Shown here: piece after piece, positions 1 to 7,405 of the stretch
How the letters are laid out: each line of letters starts with the position of its first letter
Position numbering within the stretch: position 1 is the stretch's first letter
Origin: DATEDA01 sp035286595
GTDB taxonomy: Bacteria > Pseudomonadota > Gammaproteobacteria > Burkholderiales > SG8-39
DNA length: 37,369 bases
Reading direction: 5' to 3'
Assembly (NCBI GenBank): GCA_035286595.1
Contig: DATEDA010000200.1
Location: forward strand, 1 to 37,369
Notes under the pieces: model-generated
The model's database searches: none
Told to the model about the DNA's origin: nothing
Seen by the model: only the letters and a program-made list of their open reading frames with translations
Made by a program: the position numbers and the translations under genes

Positions 1-83
1 GCCGACGTGCGCAGCACGAGCACACACACCCCGCGCTCGGTGCGACGGAAGACGACTGCGCCTGCCGCGCGGGTCGGGGTCGC
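1..83 (-). CDS. possible N-terminus of a Nudix-like protein (partial)
   Basis: Reading leftward, the frame stays open to the left edge and gives a stretch like AAGAVVFRRTERGVCVLVLR. Its alternating hydrophobic strand pattern resembles the first beta strands of Nudix hydrolases. No ATG, GTG or TTG lies at a sensible place upstream of this stretch, and the frame is also open back into the end of the dienelactone hydrolase gene, so the start given is only the beginning of the recognisable part. It may simply be a coincidental open frame. The Nudix box, which would settle the matter, lies outside the window. Confidence 0.25.
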
Positions 84-102
84 GCCCGCGGCTGCCCGCT
101 CC

Positions 103-771
103 CTACCCGACGTGCTGGCGCAGGAACGCGAGCGTCCGCTCGCGCGCGAGCTTCGCGCTCGCGGCGTGGTACGACCCGCGTTGATCGCAGTTGAACCCGT
201 GGCCGGCCGGGTAGACGTGGACGGTCTGCCCGGGCTGGGCCTTGCGGATCTTCTCGACGTCGGTCATCGGGATCTGCTGGTCGGTCTCGCCGAAGTGGAA
301 CATGACCGGGCAGCGCGGCCGCTCGGTCGCGATTTCGGCGATTCCGCCACCGTAGTGGGGCGAGGAGCAAGCGAGCCCGTCGAGCCGCGTCGCCGACGCC
401 CAGACGACGGTGCCGCCCCAGCAATACCCGACGATCCCGACCTTGCCCGCCGGCGCGGCGGCCTTGATCGCGGCCGCGACGTCCTTCAGGGCGTCGTCGA
501 GCGAGACCTTTGCGCGGACGGCGCGCCCGCGCTCGATGTCCGGCGGCGAGTAGCCCACGTCGAACCCGCGCTCGACACGGTCGAACAACGCGGGCGCGAT
601 CGCCAGGTACCCGTCCGCGGCGTAGCCGTCGGCCACGCTGCGTATGTGGCTGTTGACGCCGAAGATCTCCTGGATGACGACGAGGCCGCCCCGCGGCTTG
701 CCCGCGGGATCGGCGCGATAGGCGGCCAGACGATGGCCGTCGGAGGCAGTGAGCTCGATGTTGGTTCCCAT
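103..771 (-). CDS. dienelactone hydrolase family protein
   Basis: A 222-residue alpha/beta hydrolase of the dienelactone hydrolase family, whose members open lactone or ester rings with a Cys-His-Asp triad and are normally cytoplasmic. The nucleophile elbow GYCWGG carries Cys117. An acidic GETDQQIP segment provides Asp164, and PAGHGFNC provides His191. Glu36 in QEIFG matches the family residue that interacts with the catalytic cysteine. Length is typical for a complete protein, and there is no signal peptide. It lies downstream of the DUF465 gene on the same strand, about 80 bases away, and may be its own transcript. The physiological substrate cannot be read from the sequence; no chlorocatechol genes are nearby, so a general esterase or detoxification role is as likely as aromatic degradation. 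Confidence 0.9.
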   Translation of the reverse strand: MGTNIELTASDGHRLAAYRADPAGKPRGGLVVIQEIFGVNSHIRSVADGYAADGYLAIAPALFDRVERGFDVGYSPPDIERGRAVRAKVSLDDALKDVAAAIKAAAPAGKVGIVGYCWGGTVVWASATRLDGLACSSPHYGGGIAEIATERPRCPVMFHFGETDQQIPMTDVEKIRKAQPGQTVHVYPAGHGFNCDQRGSYHAASAKLARERTLAFLRQHVG

Positions 772-852
772 GGCGGCGTGAAGAAGAGGGCACCGCCCCC
801 TTGTTGGTTGGTGGAGAAGGTTCGCGCTCCGGCGGAGGGCCGGCGCGCGGTG

Positions 853-1104
853 CTAATAGGACGGGCTCGCGCCCCTGAAGGTCGCGTCTTCCCCGAGGGG
901 ATGCGCCTCGCCTTCGAGCCGGCGCTCGAGCAGAACGATCTGATCCTTGAGATAGAGCTTTTTCTTCTTCAACCGGTGGAGCTGTTCGTCCTCGAAGATT
1001 CGGCTTTCTTCCACTCGCGCGATGGCCGCGTCGAGATCGTGGTGCTCAGTTCGCAGGGAGTTGATTTTTTCCTTAAGCGCCTCGATCTCTGCTTCGGTCA
1101 TCAT
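853..1104 (-). CDS. DUF465 (YdcH-like) coiled-coil protein
   Basis: A small 83-residue acidic and basic helical protein matching the YdcH/DUF465 pattern: it begins MMTEAEIEALKEKINSL, continues with the family's LRTEHHDLDAAI motif, and has a lysine run (LKKKKLYLKDQI) near residues 45-56. It is predicted to be an alpha-helical hairpin or coiled coil. A strong ribosome binding site (AAGGAGG) sits six bases before the start. The tail after residue 65 is polar and probably disordered. The family is widespread in proteobacteria without an assigned biochemical role. The gene lies downstream of lnt with a gap of about 180 bases, so it may have its own promoter. Confidence 0.85.
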   Translation of the reverse strand: MMTEAEIEALKEKINSLRTEHHDLDAAIARVEESRIFEDEQLHRLKKKKLYLKDQIVLLERRLEGEAHPLGEDATFRGASPSY

Positions 1105-1281
1105 TGGCAGCCTCCTTGCGCGAAAGAAAGGTTGAAGGACGCGGGCCGAACCGCGCAGTCAGTTTACTCCTCGACGCCGGCCGAGGCGAACCCCGGAATC
1201 GCATTTCCTGATCCGGGAGCGCGATTCTCGTTGCGGGAGGCGCGATGTTGCGGCGCAGGCGCGAAGACCCTCAGCCTCGTC

Positions 1282-2829
1282 TCACTCGGCACCCCCCTTG
1301 ACCGGGGGCCGGTCACCGAGCAAGTCCGTGTCGCGACGAGCTTTTGCCCGCGTCCGGCGCGCGGCGAGCGCTGCCCAGCCCACGATCGCGAGCGAGACCG
1401 AGACGGCGAGGGCGTTCCCGAGGCGCACGTACGGTGTGGCCCCGGCCCGTCCCTCGACCCGCCCCTCGAGGGTCCCCTCGGTGAAGGCCGGCAGGCGCGC
1501 GGCCACCGCGCCGCGCGGATCGACGATCGCGGTCACGCCGGTGTTGGTCGCGCGGAGCATGAAGCGCCCCGTCTCGAGCGCGCGCATCCGCGCGATGCGC
1601 AGATGCTGGGCAGGCGCGAGCGAGTCGCCGAACCACGCGACGTTGCTGACGTTGACGAGCAGGGTCGCCTCGGGCAGCGGCCGGATGATTTCCTCCCCGA
1701 ACGCGTCCTCCCAGCAGATGTTCACCGCGACGCGTTGCCCGGCGACGGCGAGCGGTTTCTGGTGCTCCGCGCCGCGCGCGAAGTCCCCGAGCGGGATCTC
1801 GAGCACCGCGACGACCCAGCCGAACCCCGGCGGCAGGAACTCGCCGAACGGAACGAGATGCGACTTGGCGTAGGCTTGCGTCGGCGACGCGCCGATGCTG
1901 ACGACCGCGTTGTAGTAGCGCCGTTCCGGGTCGAGGATCGGGACGCCGACGAGCAGGTCGCCGCCGCGCGCCGCGACGATCGCCTTCAGGCGCTCGAGAT
2001 ACGCCGGCTCCACCTCGTGCAGGAAGCGCGGGATCGCGGTCTCGGGCAGCACGATCAGGCGCCCGGTCGAGCGCTCGGCGAGCCGCGCGTAGGTTGCGAG
2101 CGTCTCGTCGTAGCGCCCCGGAACGAACTTGAGCTCCTGGGGGACGTTCCCCTGGAGCAGGCTCACCGCCAACGGCTCGCCGTGCGGCGTCGTCCAATCG
2201 ACCGTGCGTAGCGCTCCGCCGGCGATCGCGATCGCGACCAGGACGGCGAGCGCCGTCAAGCGTCGCCGGCCTCGCTCGACGACGAGGGTGGCCGCAGCGC
2301 CGGCCGCTGCCGCGGCCAGGAACGACACGCCGAAGACGCCGCCGACCGGGGCAAGCCCGGCGAGCGGCCCGTCGAGCTGAGAATAGCCGAGCGCGAGCCA
2401 GGGGACGCCGGTGAAGAGCCACCCGCGCAGCCACTCGCCGAGTGTCCAGAGCGCCGGAACGACCAGCATGAGCCGGACCGGTCGGATCGTCGCGAGCCGC
2501 GCTTGAACGTAGCCGACCGCGGCGGGAAAGAGCGCGTGATAAAGGCAGAAGAGCAGGGTCGCCAGCACAGCGAGCGGCAGCGGCATCCCGCCGAAGTCAT
2601 GGAGGCTGACGTAGACCCAGCTCACCCCGACGACGAAGAAGCCGGCGCCGAACGCGAACCCGAGCCACGCGGCGGCCCGCGGCGAGTCCGCGCGGACCCA
2701 GAGCCAGTACAGCGTCGCCAGCGCGATGAGCGGGAGCGGAAAGAGCGGCCAGTCGCCGAACGCTGCGACGGACACCGCGCCGGCGACGAACGCGAGCGCC
2801 AGCCGGGCGCGCCCGCCCGGCGGGCTCAC
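1282..2829 (-). CDS. lnt: apolipoprotein N-acyltransferase Lnt
   Basis: A 515-residue inner-membrane enzyme that transfers the third acyl chain from phospholipid to the N-terminal cysteine of lipoproteins. The first 215 residues form about six hydrophobic segments, followed by a periplasmic nitrilase-like domain and a final membrane helix near residues 475-495. The Glu-Lys-Cys triad is visible: Glu263 in LPETAIP, Lys322 in YAKSHLVPFGEF and Cys372 in NICWEDAFGEE. The start is GTG. It is the last gene of the conserved phoH-ybeY-corC-lnt block and starts 55 bases after corC; a perfect hairpin lies between them. MltA, encoded in this window with a lipobox, would be one substrate. Confidence 0.96.
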   Translation of the reverse strand: MSPPGGRARLALAFVAGAVSVAAFGDWPLFPLPLIALATLYWLWVRADSPRAAAWLGFAFGAGFFVVGVSWVYVSLHDFGGMPLPLAVLATLLFCLYHALFPAAVGYVQARLATIRPVRLMLVVPALWTLGEWLRGWLFTGVPWLALGYSQLDGPLAGLAPVGGVFGVSFLAAAAAGAAATLVVERGRRRLTALAVLVAIAIAGGALRTVDWTTPHGEPLAVSLLQGNVPQELKFVPGRYDETLATYARLAERSTGRLIVLPETAIPRFLHEVEPAYLERLKAIVAARGGDLLVGVPILDPERRYYNAVVSIGASPTQAYAKSHLVPFGEFLPPGFGWVVAVLEIPLGDFARGAEHQKPLAVAGQRVAVNICWEDAFGEEIIRPLPEATLLVNVSNVAWFGDSLAPAQHLRIARMRALETGRFMLRATNTGVTAIVDPRGAVAARLPAFTEGTLEGRVEGRAGATPYVRLGNALAVSVSLAIVGWAALAARRTRAKARRDTDLLGDRPPVKGGAE

Positions 2830-2836
2830 TGGGCTA

Positions 2837-2857
2837 CCTTGTCGCTTCGCGACAAGG
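2837..2857 (-). other. intercistronic hairpin between corC and lnt
   Basis: Perfect 9-bp inverted repeat (CCTTGTCGC / GCGACAAGG) with a TTC loop in the 55-base gap between the corC stop and the lnt GTG. No T-run follows on either strand, so it is not an ordinary terminator. It may set relative expression or mRNA decay, or affect lnt translation, since its edge is 8 bases from the start codon. Confidence 0.5.
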
Positions 2858-2884
2858 ATTCGCGCTTGGGGCGGCCCGGCGCGC

Positions 2885-3724
2885 TCATGCCGCGGGCTCC
2901 TTCAAGCGCTCGACCAGCAGCGTGTGGAGGCGCCGGCTGTCGGCGCGCAGGACGTGGAACCTCAGGCCATCGATCGTCACCGACTCGCCGCGCTTCGGCA
3001 GGCGGCCGAACCGGCTGATGACCAGCCCCCCCACCGTGGTGTGCTCCTCGTCGGCGAAGTCGGTCTTGAAGACCTGGTTGAAGTCGGAGAGGTCGGTCTG
3101 CGCCTTGACCCGCCAGCGCCCGCTCTTCTCGCGCAGGATGTTGTCCTCGACCTCGTCGAAGTCGTGCTCGTCCTCGATCTCGCCGACGATCTGCTCGAGC
3201 ACGTCCTCGATCGTCACCAGCCCCGCGACGCCGCCGTACTCGTCCACCACGATCGCCATGTGGTTGCGGCTCGCGCGAAACTCCCGGAGCAGGACGTTCA
3301 GCCGCTTCGACTCGGGGACGAACACCACCGGCCGCAGCATCTCGCGGACGTTGAACTCCTCCTCGCCGGCGTAGTAGCGCAGGAGGTCCTTCGCGAGCAG
3401 GATCCCGAGGACGTGATCGCGGTCGCGGTCGATGACCGGGAAGCGCGAGTGCGCGGTCGCGATGACGTGCGGGATGAACTTGTCGGGCGGCTCGTTGATG
3501 TCGATCACGCCCATCTGGGCGCGCGGGACCATCACGTCGCGCACCTTCATCTCCGAGACCTGGATCGCGCCCTCGATCATCGACAGCGCGTCCGCGTCGA
3601 GAAGGCTCCGGTCGTAGGCCGAGCGCAGCAGCTGGATCAGCTGCTCGCGGTCCTCCGGCTCGCGCATGATGAGCGCGCCGAGGCGCTCGAGGAACGAGGG
3701 CTTGTGATTCGCGGCTTCGTCCAT
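2885..3724 (-). CDS. corC: CorC/HlyC-type CBS domain protein (YbeX)
   Basis: A 279-residue cytoplasmic protein of the CorC/YbeX family. The N-terminal helical segment (FLERLGALIMREPEDREQL) is followed by the family motif VRDVMVPRAQM near residues 61-71, two CBS domains (roughly 65-125 and 135-190), and the C-terminal CorC_HlyC domain with TTVGGLVISRFGRLP. CBS pairs bind adenosyl ligands. YbeX has been linked to magnesium and cobalt efflux and, more recently, to ribosome metabolism, which fits its place beside ybeY. It lacks the DUF21 membrane domain of the larger CorB-type proteins. The gene begins 67 bases after ybeY, in the same operon. Confidence 0.93.
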   Translation of the reverse strand: MDEAANHKPSFLERLGALIMREPEDREQLIQLLRSAYDRSLLDADALSMIEGAIQVSEMKVRDVMVPRAQMGVIDINEPPDKFIPHVIATAHSRFPVIDRDRDHVLGILLAKDLLRYYAGEEEFNVREMLRPVVFVPESKRLNVLLREFRASRNHMAIVVDEYGGVAGLVTIEDVLEQIVGEIEDEHDFDEVEDNILREKSGRWRVKAQTDLSDFNQVFKTDFADEEHTTVGGLVISRFGRLPKRGESVTIDGLRFHVLRADSRRLHTLLVERLKEPAA

Positions 3725-3791
3725 GAACCTGGCGGAAACGGGGAAGGCCGGCGGCAGCCGCTAGCGCCCGCTCACCCCGCAGCTCCGTCCG

Positions 3792-4241
3792 TCATCCCCC
3801 GTACGGGTCCGGAAAGCCCAAGCCTGCGAGGATACGCCTCTCCTCCGCTTCCATCCGGCTGGCGTCGCGCTTGCGCTCGTGGTCGTAGCCGCGCAGGTGG
3901 AGCGCGCCGTGGACCGCGAGGTGCGCATAGTGCGCCCGCAGCGGCCTCGCCTGGTCGCGCGCCTCGCGCGCGACCACCGGCGCGCACAGCACGATGTCTC
4001 CCACGAGCCGGCCATCGTGCGCGTCGTACGCGAACGACAGCACGTTCGTCGCACGGTCCCGGCGGCGAAACTCGCGGTTGAGGCGGCGACCTTCCGCGCC
4101 TCCGACGAACCGCACGGTGACGCGCGCGGGGCGCCCCGCCAGCGCGGCGCGCACCCAGGACGCGATGCTGGAGCGCGCGGGCAGGCGTCGCCGCGGCGCC
4201 GCGTACTGGACCGCGAGCTCCAATCGACCGGCAGCGCTCAC
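3792..4241 (-). CDS. ybeY: endoribonuclease YbeY
   Basis: A 149-residue zinc-dependent endoribonuclease involved in 16S rRNA 3' maturation and ribosome quality control. The diagnostic motif HGALHLRGYDH gives the three zinc-binding histidines, His111, His115 and His121. Upstream, NREFRRRDRATNVLSF matches the family's conserved LNxxYRxKDxxTNVLSF segment. It begins with GTG, overlapping the phoH stop by four bases (GTGA), so translation is probably coupled to phoH. The order phoH-ybeY-corC-lnt is the same as in Escherichia coli. Confidence 0.95.
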   Translation of the reverse strand: MSAAGRLELAVQYAAPRRRLPARSSIASWVRAALAGRPARVTVRFVGGAEGRRLNREFRRRDRATNVLSFAYDAHDGRLVGDIVLCAPVVAREARDQARPLRAHYAHLAVHGALHLRGYDHERKRDASRMEAEERRILAGLGFPDPYGG

Positions 4242-5233
4242 TCCCTGCGCTCGCCGCGCGGTGCGCGCGCAGCCGCGTCCTGCTCGTAGGCCTCATAGGC
4301 GGTCACGATCCGCGCCACCAGCGGATGGCGCACGACGTCGTCCGACTGGAACACCGAGAACGCGATCCCGCGCACGCCGGCGAGGATGTGGCGCGCCTCC
4401 ACCATGCCGCTCTTCTGCCCGCGCGCGAGGTCGATCTGCGTGACGTCGCCGGTGATCACCGCCTTGGTGCCGAAGCCGATGCGGGTCAGGAACATCTTCA
4501 TCTGCTCGGGCGTCGTGTTCTGCGCCTCGTCGAGGATGATGAACGAATGGTTCAGCGTGCGACCGCGCATGTAGGCGAGCGGCGCGAGCTCGATCGTCCC
4601 GCGCTCGAAGTTGCGCTGCACCTTCTCGAACCCCATCAGGTCGTAGAGCGCGTCGTAGAGCGGGCGCAGGTACGGATCGACCTTCTGCGCGAGATCGCCC
4701 GGCAGGAAGCCGAGCCGCTCGCCGGCCTCGACCGCGGGGCGAACGAGCACGATGCGCTTCACCGCGTCGCGCTCGAGCGCGTCGACCGCACACGCCACCG
4801 CGAGATAGGTCTTGCCGGTGCCGGCCGGACCGACCGCGAAAGTGACGTCGTGCTCGAGGATGTTCCGGAGATACTCGCGCTGCCGCGGCGTGCGGCCGCG
4901 GAGGTCGGGGCGGCGCGTCTGCAGGAGCGGGAGATCGTCCTCGACCGGCGGGCGGGGCTGCCGGAACTCGACCAGCCCGAGCTGGATGTCGTCGATCGTG
5001 AGCTCGCGCTGCGCGTCGGAGTAGAGCTTCTCGAGCATCTCGACCGCCCGGGCCGTGCGCTCGGGCTCGCCGCGCAGCGTGAAGCGATCGCCGCGGCGCG
5101 CGATCGTGACGTCGAGCGCGATCTCGATCTGCCGCAGGTTCTCGTCGAGCACGCCGCACAGGTTCGCGAGGCGCTGGTTGTCCGCCGGGGACAGGGTGAG
5201 CTCGACTGGCTTGGCCTTCAACGCGGGGCGCAA
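4238..5233 (-). CDS. ybeZ: PhoH-like ATPase (YbeZ)
   Basis: A 331-residue P-loop ATPase of the PhoH family and genetic partner of ybeY. Walker A is GPAGTGKT at residues 135-142 and Walker B is FIILDEAQN at 231-239. An N-terminal KH-like domain (LANLCGVLDENLRQIE) is consistent with RNA binding. No ATG is available: the frame opens with TTG at 5233, and a second TTG at 5221 would give a protein starting (M)KAKPVELTLS, closer to how relatives begin; neither has a clear Shine-Dalgarno. It lies 32 bases after miaB and overlaps ybeY by four bases. It probably helps YbeY in rRNA processing. Confidence 0.94.
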   Translation of the reverse strand: MRPALKAKPVELTLSPADNQRLANLCGVLDENLRQIEIALDVTIARRGDRFTLRGEPERTARAVEMLEKLYSDAQRELTIDDIQLGLVEFRQPRPPVEDDLPLLQTRRPDLRGRTPRQREYLRNILEHDVTFAVGPAGTGKTYLAVACAVDALERDAVKRIVLVRPAVEAGERLGFLPGDLAQKVDPYLRPLYDALYDLMGFEKVQRNFERGTIELAPLAYMRGRTLNHSFIILDEAQNTTPEQMKMFLTRIGFGTKAVITGDVTQIDLARGQKSGMVEARHILAGVRGIAFSVFQSDDVVRHPLVARIVTAYEAYEQDAAARAPRGERRE

Positions 5234-5265
5234 GGGGCGAGGCGACGGATCTGTTGTGTCGGCGG

Positions 5266-6636
5266 TTACGGAGCGGCGGCAACCGCGGGCGCTCGCGCGG
5301 GCTCGCCGTCGGCCGCGACGACGGCGCCGCGCAGGGTGTGCGACAGCGCCCCCTCGATCGTCACGTCGACGAAGCGGCCGACGAGCCGGCGCGGACCGGG
5401 AAAGTTGACGACGCGATTGTTGGGCGTGCGGCCCGCGAGCTCGTCCGGGTTCCGCTTGGCCGGGCCCTCCACGAGCACGCGCTCGACGGTGCCGACCATG
5501 CGCTCGCTGATCGCGTGCGCCTGCGCGTCGAGCATCGCCTGCAGCCGCTGCAGCCGGGCGAGCTTCACCTCGGACGGCGTCGCGTCGGCGAGCTCCGCCG
5601 CGGGCGTGCCCGGCCGGCGGCTGTACACGAACGAGAACGACCCGTCGAAGCCGACCTCGTCGGCGAGCTTCAGGGTCGCATCGAAGTCGTGCGCGGTCTC
5701 GCCGGGAAAGCCGACGATGAAGTCGGACGAGATCGAGACGTCGGGGCGGGCGGTGCGCAGGCGCCGGACGATCGAGCGGTACTCGAGCGCGGTGTAGCCG
5801 CGCTTCATCGCGGCGAGCACGCGATCCGAGCCGGACTGCACCGGGAGATGCACTTGCGGCGCGAGCTTGCCGATGCGCCCGTGGGCATCGATCAGGCGCT
5901 GCGTGAACTCCTTCGGGTGCGAGGTGGTGTAGCGGATCCGCTCGAGGCCGGGGATCTCGGCGACGTACTCGAGGAGCAGCGCGAAATCCGCGATCGCTCC
6001 GTCGGCCATTGGGCCGCGGTATGCGTTCACGTTCTGGCCGAGGAGCGTCACTTCCTTCACGCCCTGGTCCGCGAGATCGGCAATCTCGGTGAGCACGTCG
6101 TCGAACGGCCGCGAGACCTCTTCGCCGCGGGTGTAGGGCACGACGCAGAACGTGCAGTACTTGCTGCAGCCCTCCATGATCGAGACGAACGCCGTCGGAC
6201 CTTCGACCCGGGGCGGCGGCAGGCGGTCGAACTTCTCGATCTCCGGGAACGAGATATCGACCTGCGGGCGGCCGGTTCGCCGGCGCGCGGCGATCAGCTC
6301 CGGCAGGCGGTGCAGGGTCTGCGGACCGAAGACGACGTCGACGTAGGGTGCGCGCGCGACGATTGCGGCGCCTTCCTGGCTCGCGACGCAGCCGCCGACG
6401 CCGATGACGAGCTCCGGGCGCGCCTGCTTGAGGTGTCTTACCCGGCCGAGGTCGGCGAACACCTTGTCTTGCGCCTTCTCCCGGACCGAGCAGGTGTTGA
6501 AGAGGATCACGTCCGCGTCGTCGGGCCGCTCGCAGCGCTCGAAGCCGTCCGCGGCGGCGAGCACGTCCGCCATCCGGTCCGAGTCGTACGCGTTCATCTG
6601 GCAGCCGAACGTGCGGATGTAGACGCGCCGGGTCAT
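5266..6636 (-). CDS. miaB: tRNA-2-methylthio-N6-dimethylallyladenosine synthase MiaB
   Basis: A 456-residue radical-SAM methylthiotransferase that converts i6A37 to ms2i6A37 in tRNAs reading codons starting with U. The N-terminal UPF0004 domain contributes Cys12, Cys49 and Cys83. The radical-SAM cluster CSKYCTFC gives Cys157, Cys161 and Cys164, and a C-terminal TRAM domain spans about 375-440. The frame is open further upstream, but ATG at 6636 gives MTRRVYIRTFGCQMN, the normal family start. It is the first large gene of the block leading to phoH. An upstream secreted-protein gene ends 7 bases before it and may share the transcript. Confidence 0.96.
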   Translation of the reverse strand: MTRRVYIRTFGCQMNAYDSDRMADVLAAADGFERCERPDDADVILFNTCSVREKAQDKVFADLGRVRHLKQARPELVIGVGGCVASQEGAAIVARAPYVDVVFGPQTLHRLPELIAARRRTGRPQVDISFPEIEKFDRLPPPRVEGPTAFVSIMEGCSKYCTFCVVPYTRGEEVSRPFDDVLTEIADLADQGVKEVTLLGQNVNAYRGPMADGAIADFALLLEYVAEIPGLERIRYTTSHPKEFTQRLIDAHGRIGKLAPQVHLPVQSGSDRVLAAMKRGYTALEYRSIVRRLRTARPDVSISSDFIVGFPGETAHDFDATLKLADEVGFDGSFSFVYSRRPGTPAAELADATPSEVKLARLQRLQAMLDAQAHAISERMVGTVERVLVEGPAKRNPDELAGRTPNNRVVNFPGPRRLVGRFVDVTIEGALSHTLRGAVVAADGEPARAPAVAAAP

Positions 6637-6643
6637 GCGTGGA

Positions 6644-7054
6644 TCAGGGCTTGCGCGGCTGGCCCAGCAGCGGCTCGGACGCCGGCTTCGGCACGATCTC
6701 GCTGAACGGACGGCCCGCGTCGACACCGCTGGGCGGCGACGGCTTGTCCTTCGCCGCCGTCTCGTCCGTGGTGAGCACCCAGGCCCGGAACAGCTCCCCG
6801 CTCCCGTTGAGCTGGTACTTCACGAGCGAATCCTTCGGCAGCGCCGTCGGGACCAGGATCAGATTGTTCGCGCCGCGGATCTGCGCGCCGGGCGCGAGCT
6901 TCGTCTGCCGTCCGTCGAGGGACACCAGGTTGTCCCGGAGGTGGGAGAGGGTGCCGCGTTTCGCGTCCTCGGGGAGCGTGCGGAGGACAGTGGTTTGGGC
7001 AACCGCGCCCGCCAGGGCGAGGGCGCCGGCGAGGCCAGCGAGGACGCGGATCAC
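6644..7054 (-). CDS. small exported protein of unknown function upstream of miaB
   Basis: A protein of about 136 residues that I do not recognise. It begins with a likely signal peptide (one arginine, then LAGLAGALALAGAVAQ), so the mature part is periplasmic. The mature protein has no cysteines and few aromatics; it contains GAQIRGANNLILVPTALP followed by YQLNGSGELFRAWVLT, and a proline- and lysine-rich tail. The start is uncertain: GTG at 7054 puts the hydrophobic stretch right after the N-terminus, while TTG at 7081 adds nine residues; neither has a clear ribosome site. Its stop is 7 bases before miaB, suggesting co-transcription, and its start is about 80 bases after the tRNA gene. Confidence 0.7.
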   Translation of the reverse strand: MIRVLAGLAGALALAGAVAQTTVLRTLPEDAKRGTLSHLRDNLVSLDGRQTKLAPGAQIRGANNLILVPTALPKDSLVKYQLNGSGELFRAWVLTTDETAAKDKPSPPSGVDAGRPFSEIVPKPASEPLLGQPRKP

Positions 7055-7135
7055 TATGGTGACGGAAGGATTGGGACCCAACGACGGCTATTCTAGTGTG
7101 CGGGGCCCGCGACGGCGTGCCGGGTGACGGGAAAG

Positions 7136-7211
7136 TGGTGGCGAGTCAGGGATTTGAACCCCGGACCAACGGATTATGATTCCGCTGCTCTAACCACTGA
7201 GCTAACTCGCC
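7136..7211 (-). tRNA. tRNA with anticodon CAU (Met or Ile2)
   Basis: A 76-base cloverleaf including an encoded CCA. The acceptor stem GGCGAGT/ACTCGCC is perfect. The D arm is GCTC-N8-GAGC, and the anticodon stem GCGGA/TCCGT encloses the loop ATCATAA with anticodon CAT. The T arm contains TTCAAAT. A CAU anticodon is used by elongator tRNA-Met and by lysidine-modified tRNA-Ile2. The D arm and the variable region TTGGTC resemble E. coli ileX as much as metT, so identity is left open. It is not initiator tRNA: the acceptor has a normal G1-C72 pair and the anticodon stem lacks three G-C pairs. Confidence 0.93.
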
Positions 7212-7223
7212 GCGAAGGGCGCG

Positions 7224-7252
7224 ATTCTCCGGCGACCCTCCAGGGGTGTCAA
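7224..7252 (-). promoter_or_regulatory. sigma70-type promoter of the CAU tRNA
   Basis: On the minus strand, TTGACA (7252-7247), a 17-base spacer and GAGAAT (7229-7224) lie directly before the tRNA, so transcription would start about six bases before its 5' end. The sequence after the -10 box is GC-rich, like the discriminator of stable-RNA promoters. It could also drive the exported-protein gene and miaB by readthrough. Confidence 0.7.
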
Positions 7253-7263
7253 GGCGACCCCCG

Positions 7264-7293
7264 TTGACAGCCGTTATTGCTGCGTTGCATCAT
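7264..7293 (+). promoter_or_regulatory. possible promoter of the panE-like gene
   Basis: A consensus TTGACA (7264-7269) is followed after 18 bases by CATCAT (7288-7293), four of six matches to a -10 box. It would give a leader of roughly 100 bases before the ATG at 7406. The -10 is weak, so this is tentative. Confidence 0.35.
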
Positions 7294-7405
7294 CTCTGAT
7301 AAACCCTCCTTCTTCGCAGGTTGGTCCCGGCTGACCCTCCCTGTTCTGGCGGCGCACCATCGCTGCCCGGGGGCACTCGCGCCGGGTCGGGAAAGAGGCA
7401 TCCGC

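Noticed and set aside
7..2211. A 734-codon open frame on the plus strand
   Set aside because: It is antisense to the dienelactone hydrolase, DUF465 and lnt genes, all of which have clear motifs. The translation is low-complexity.
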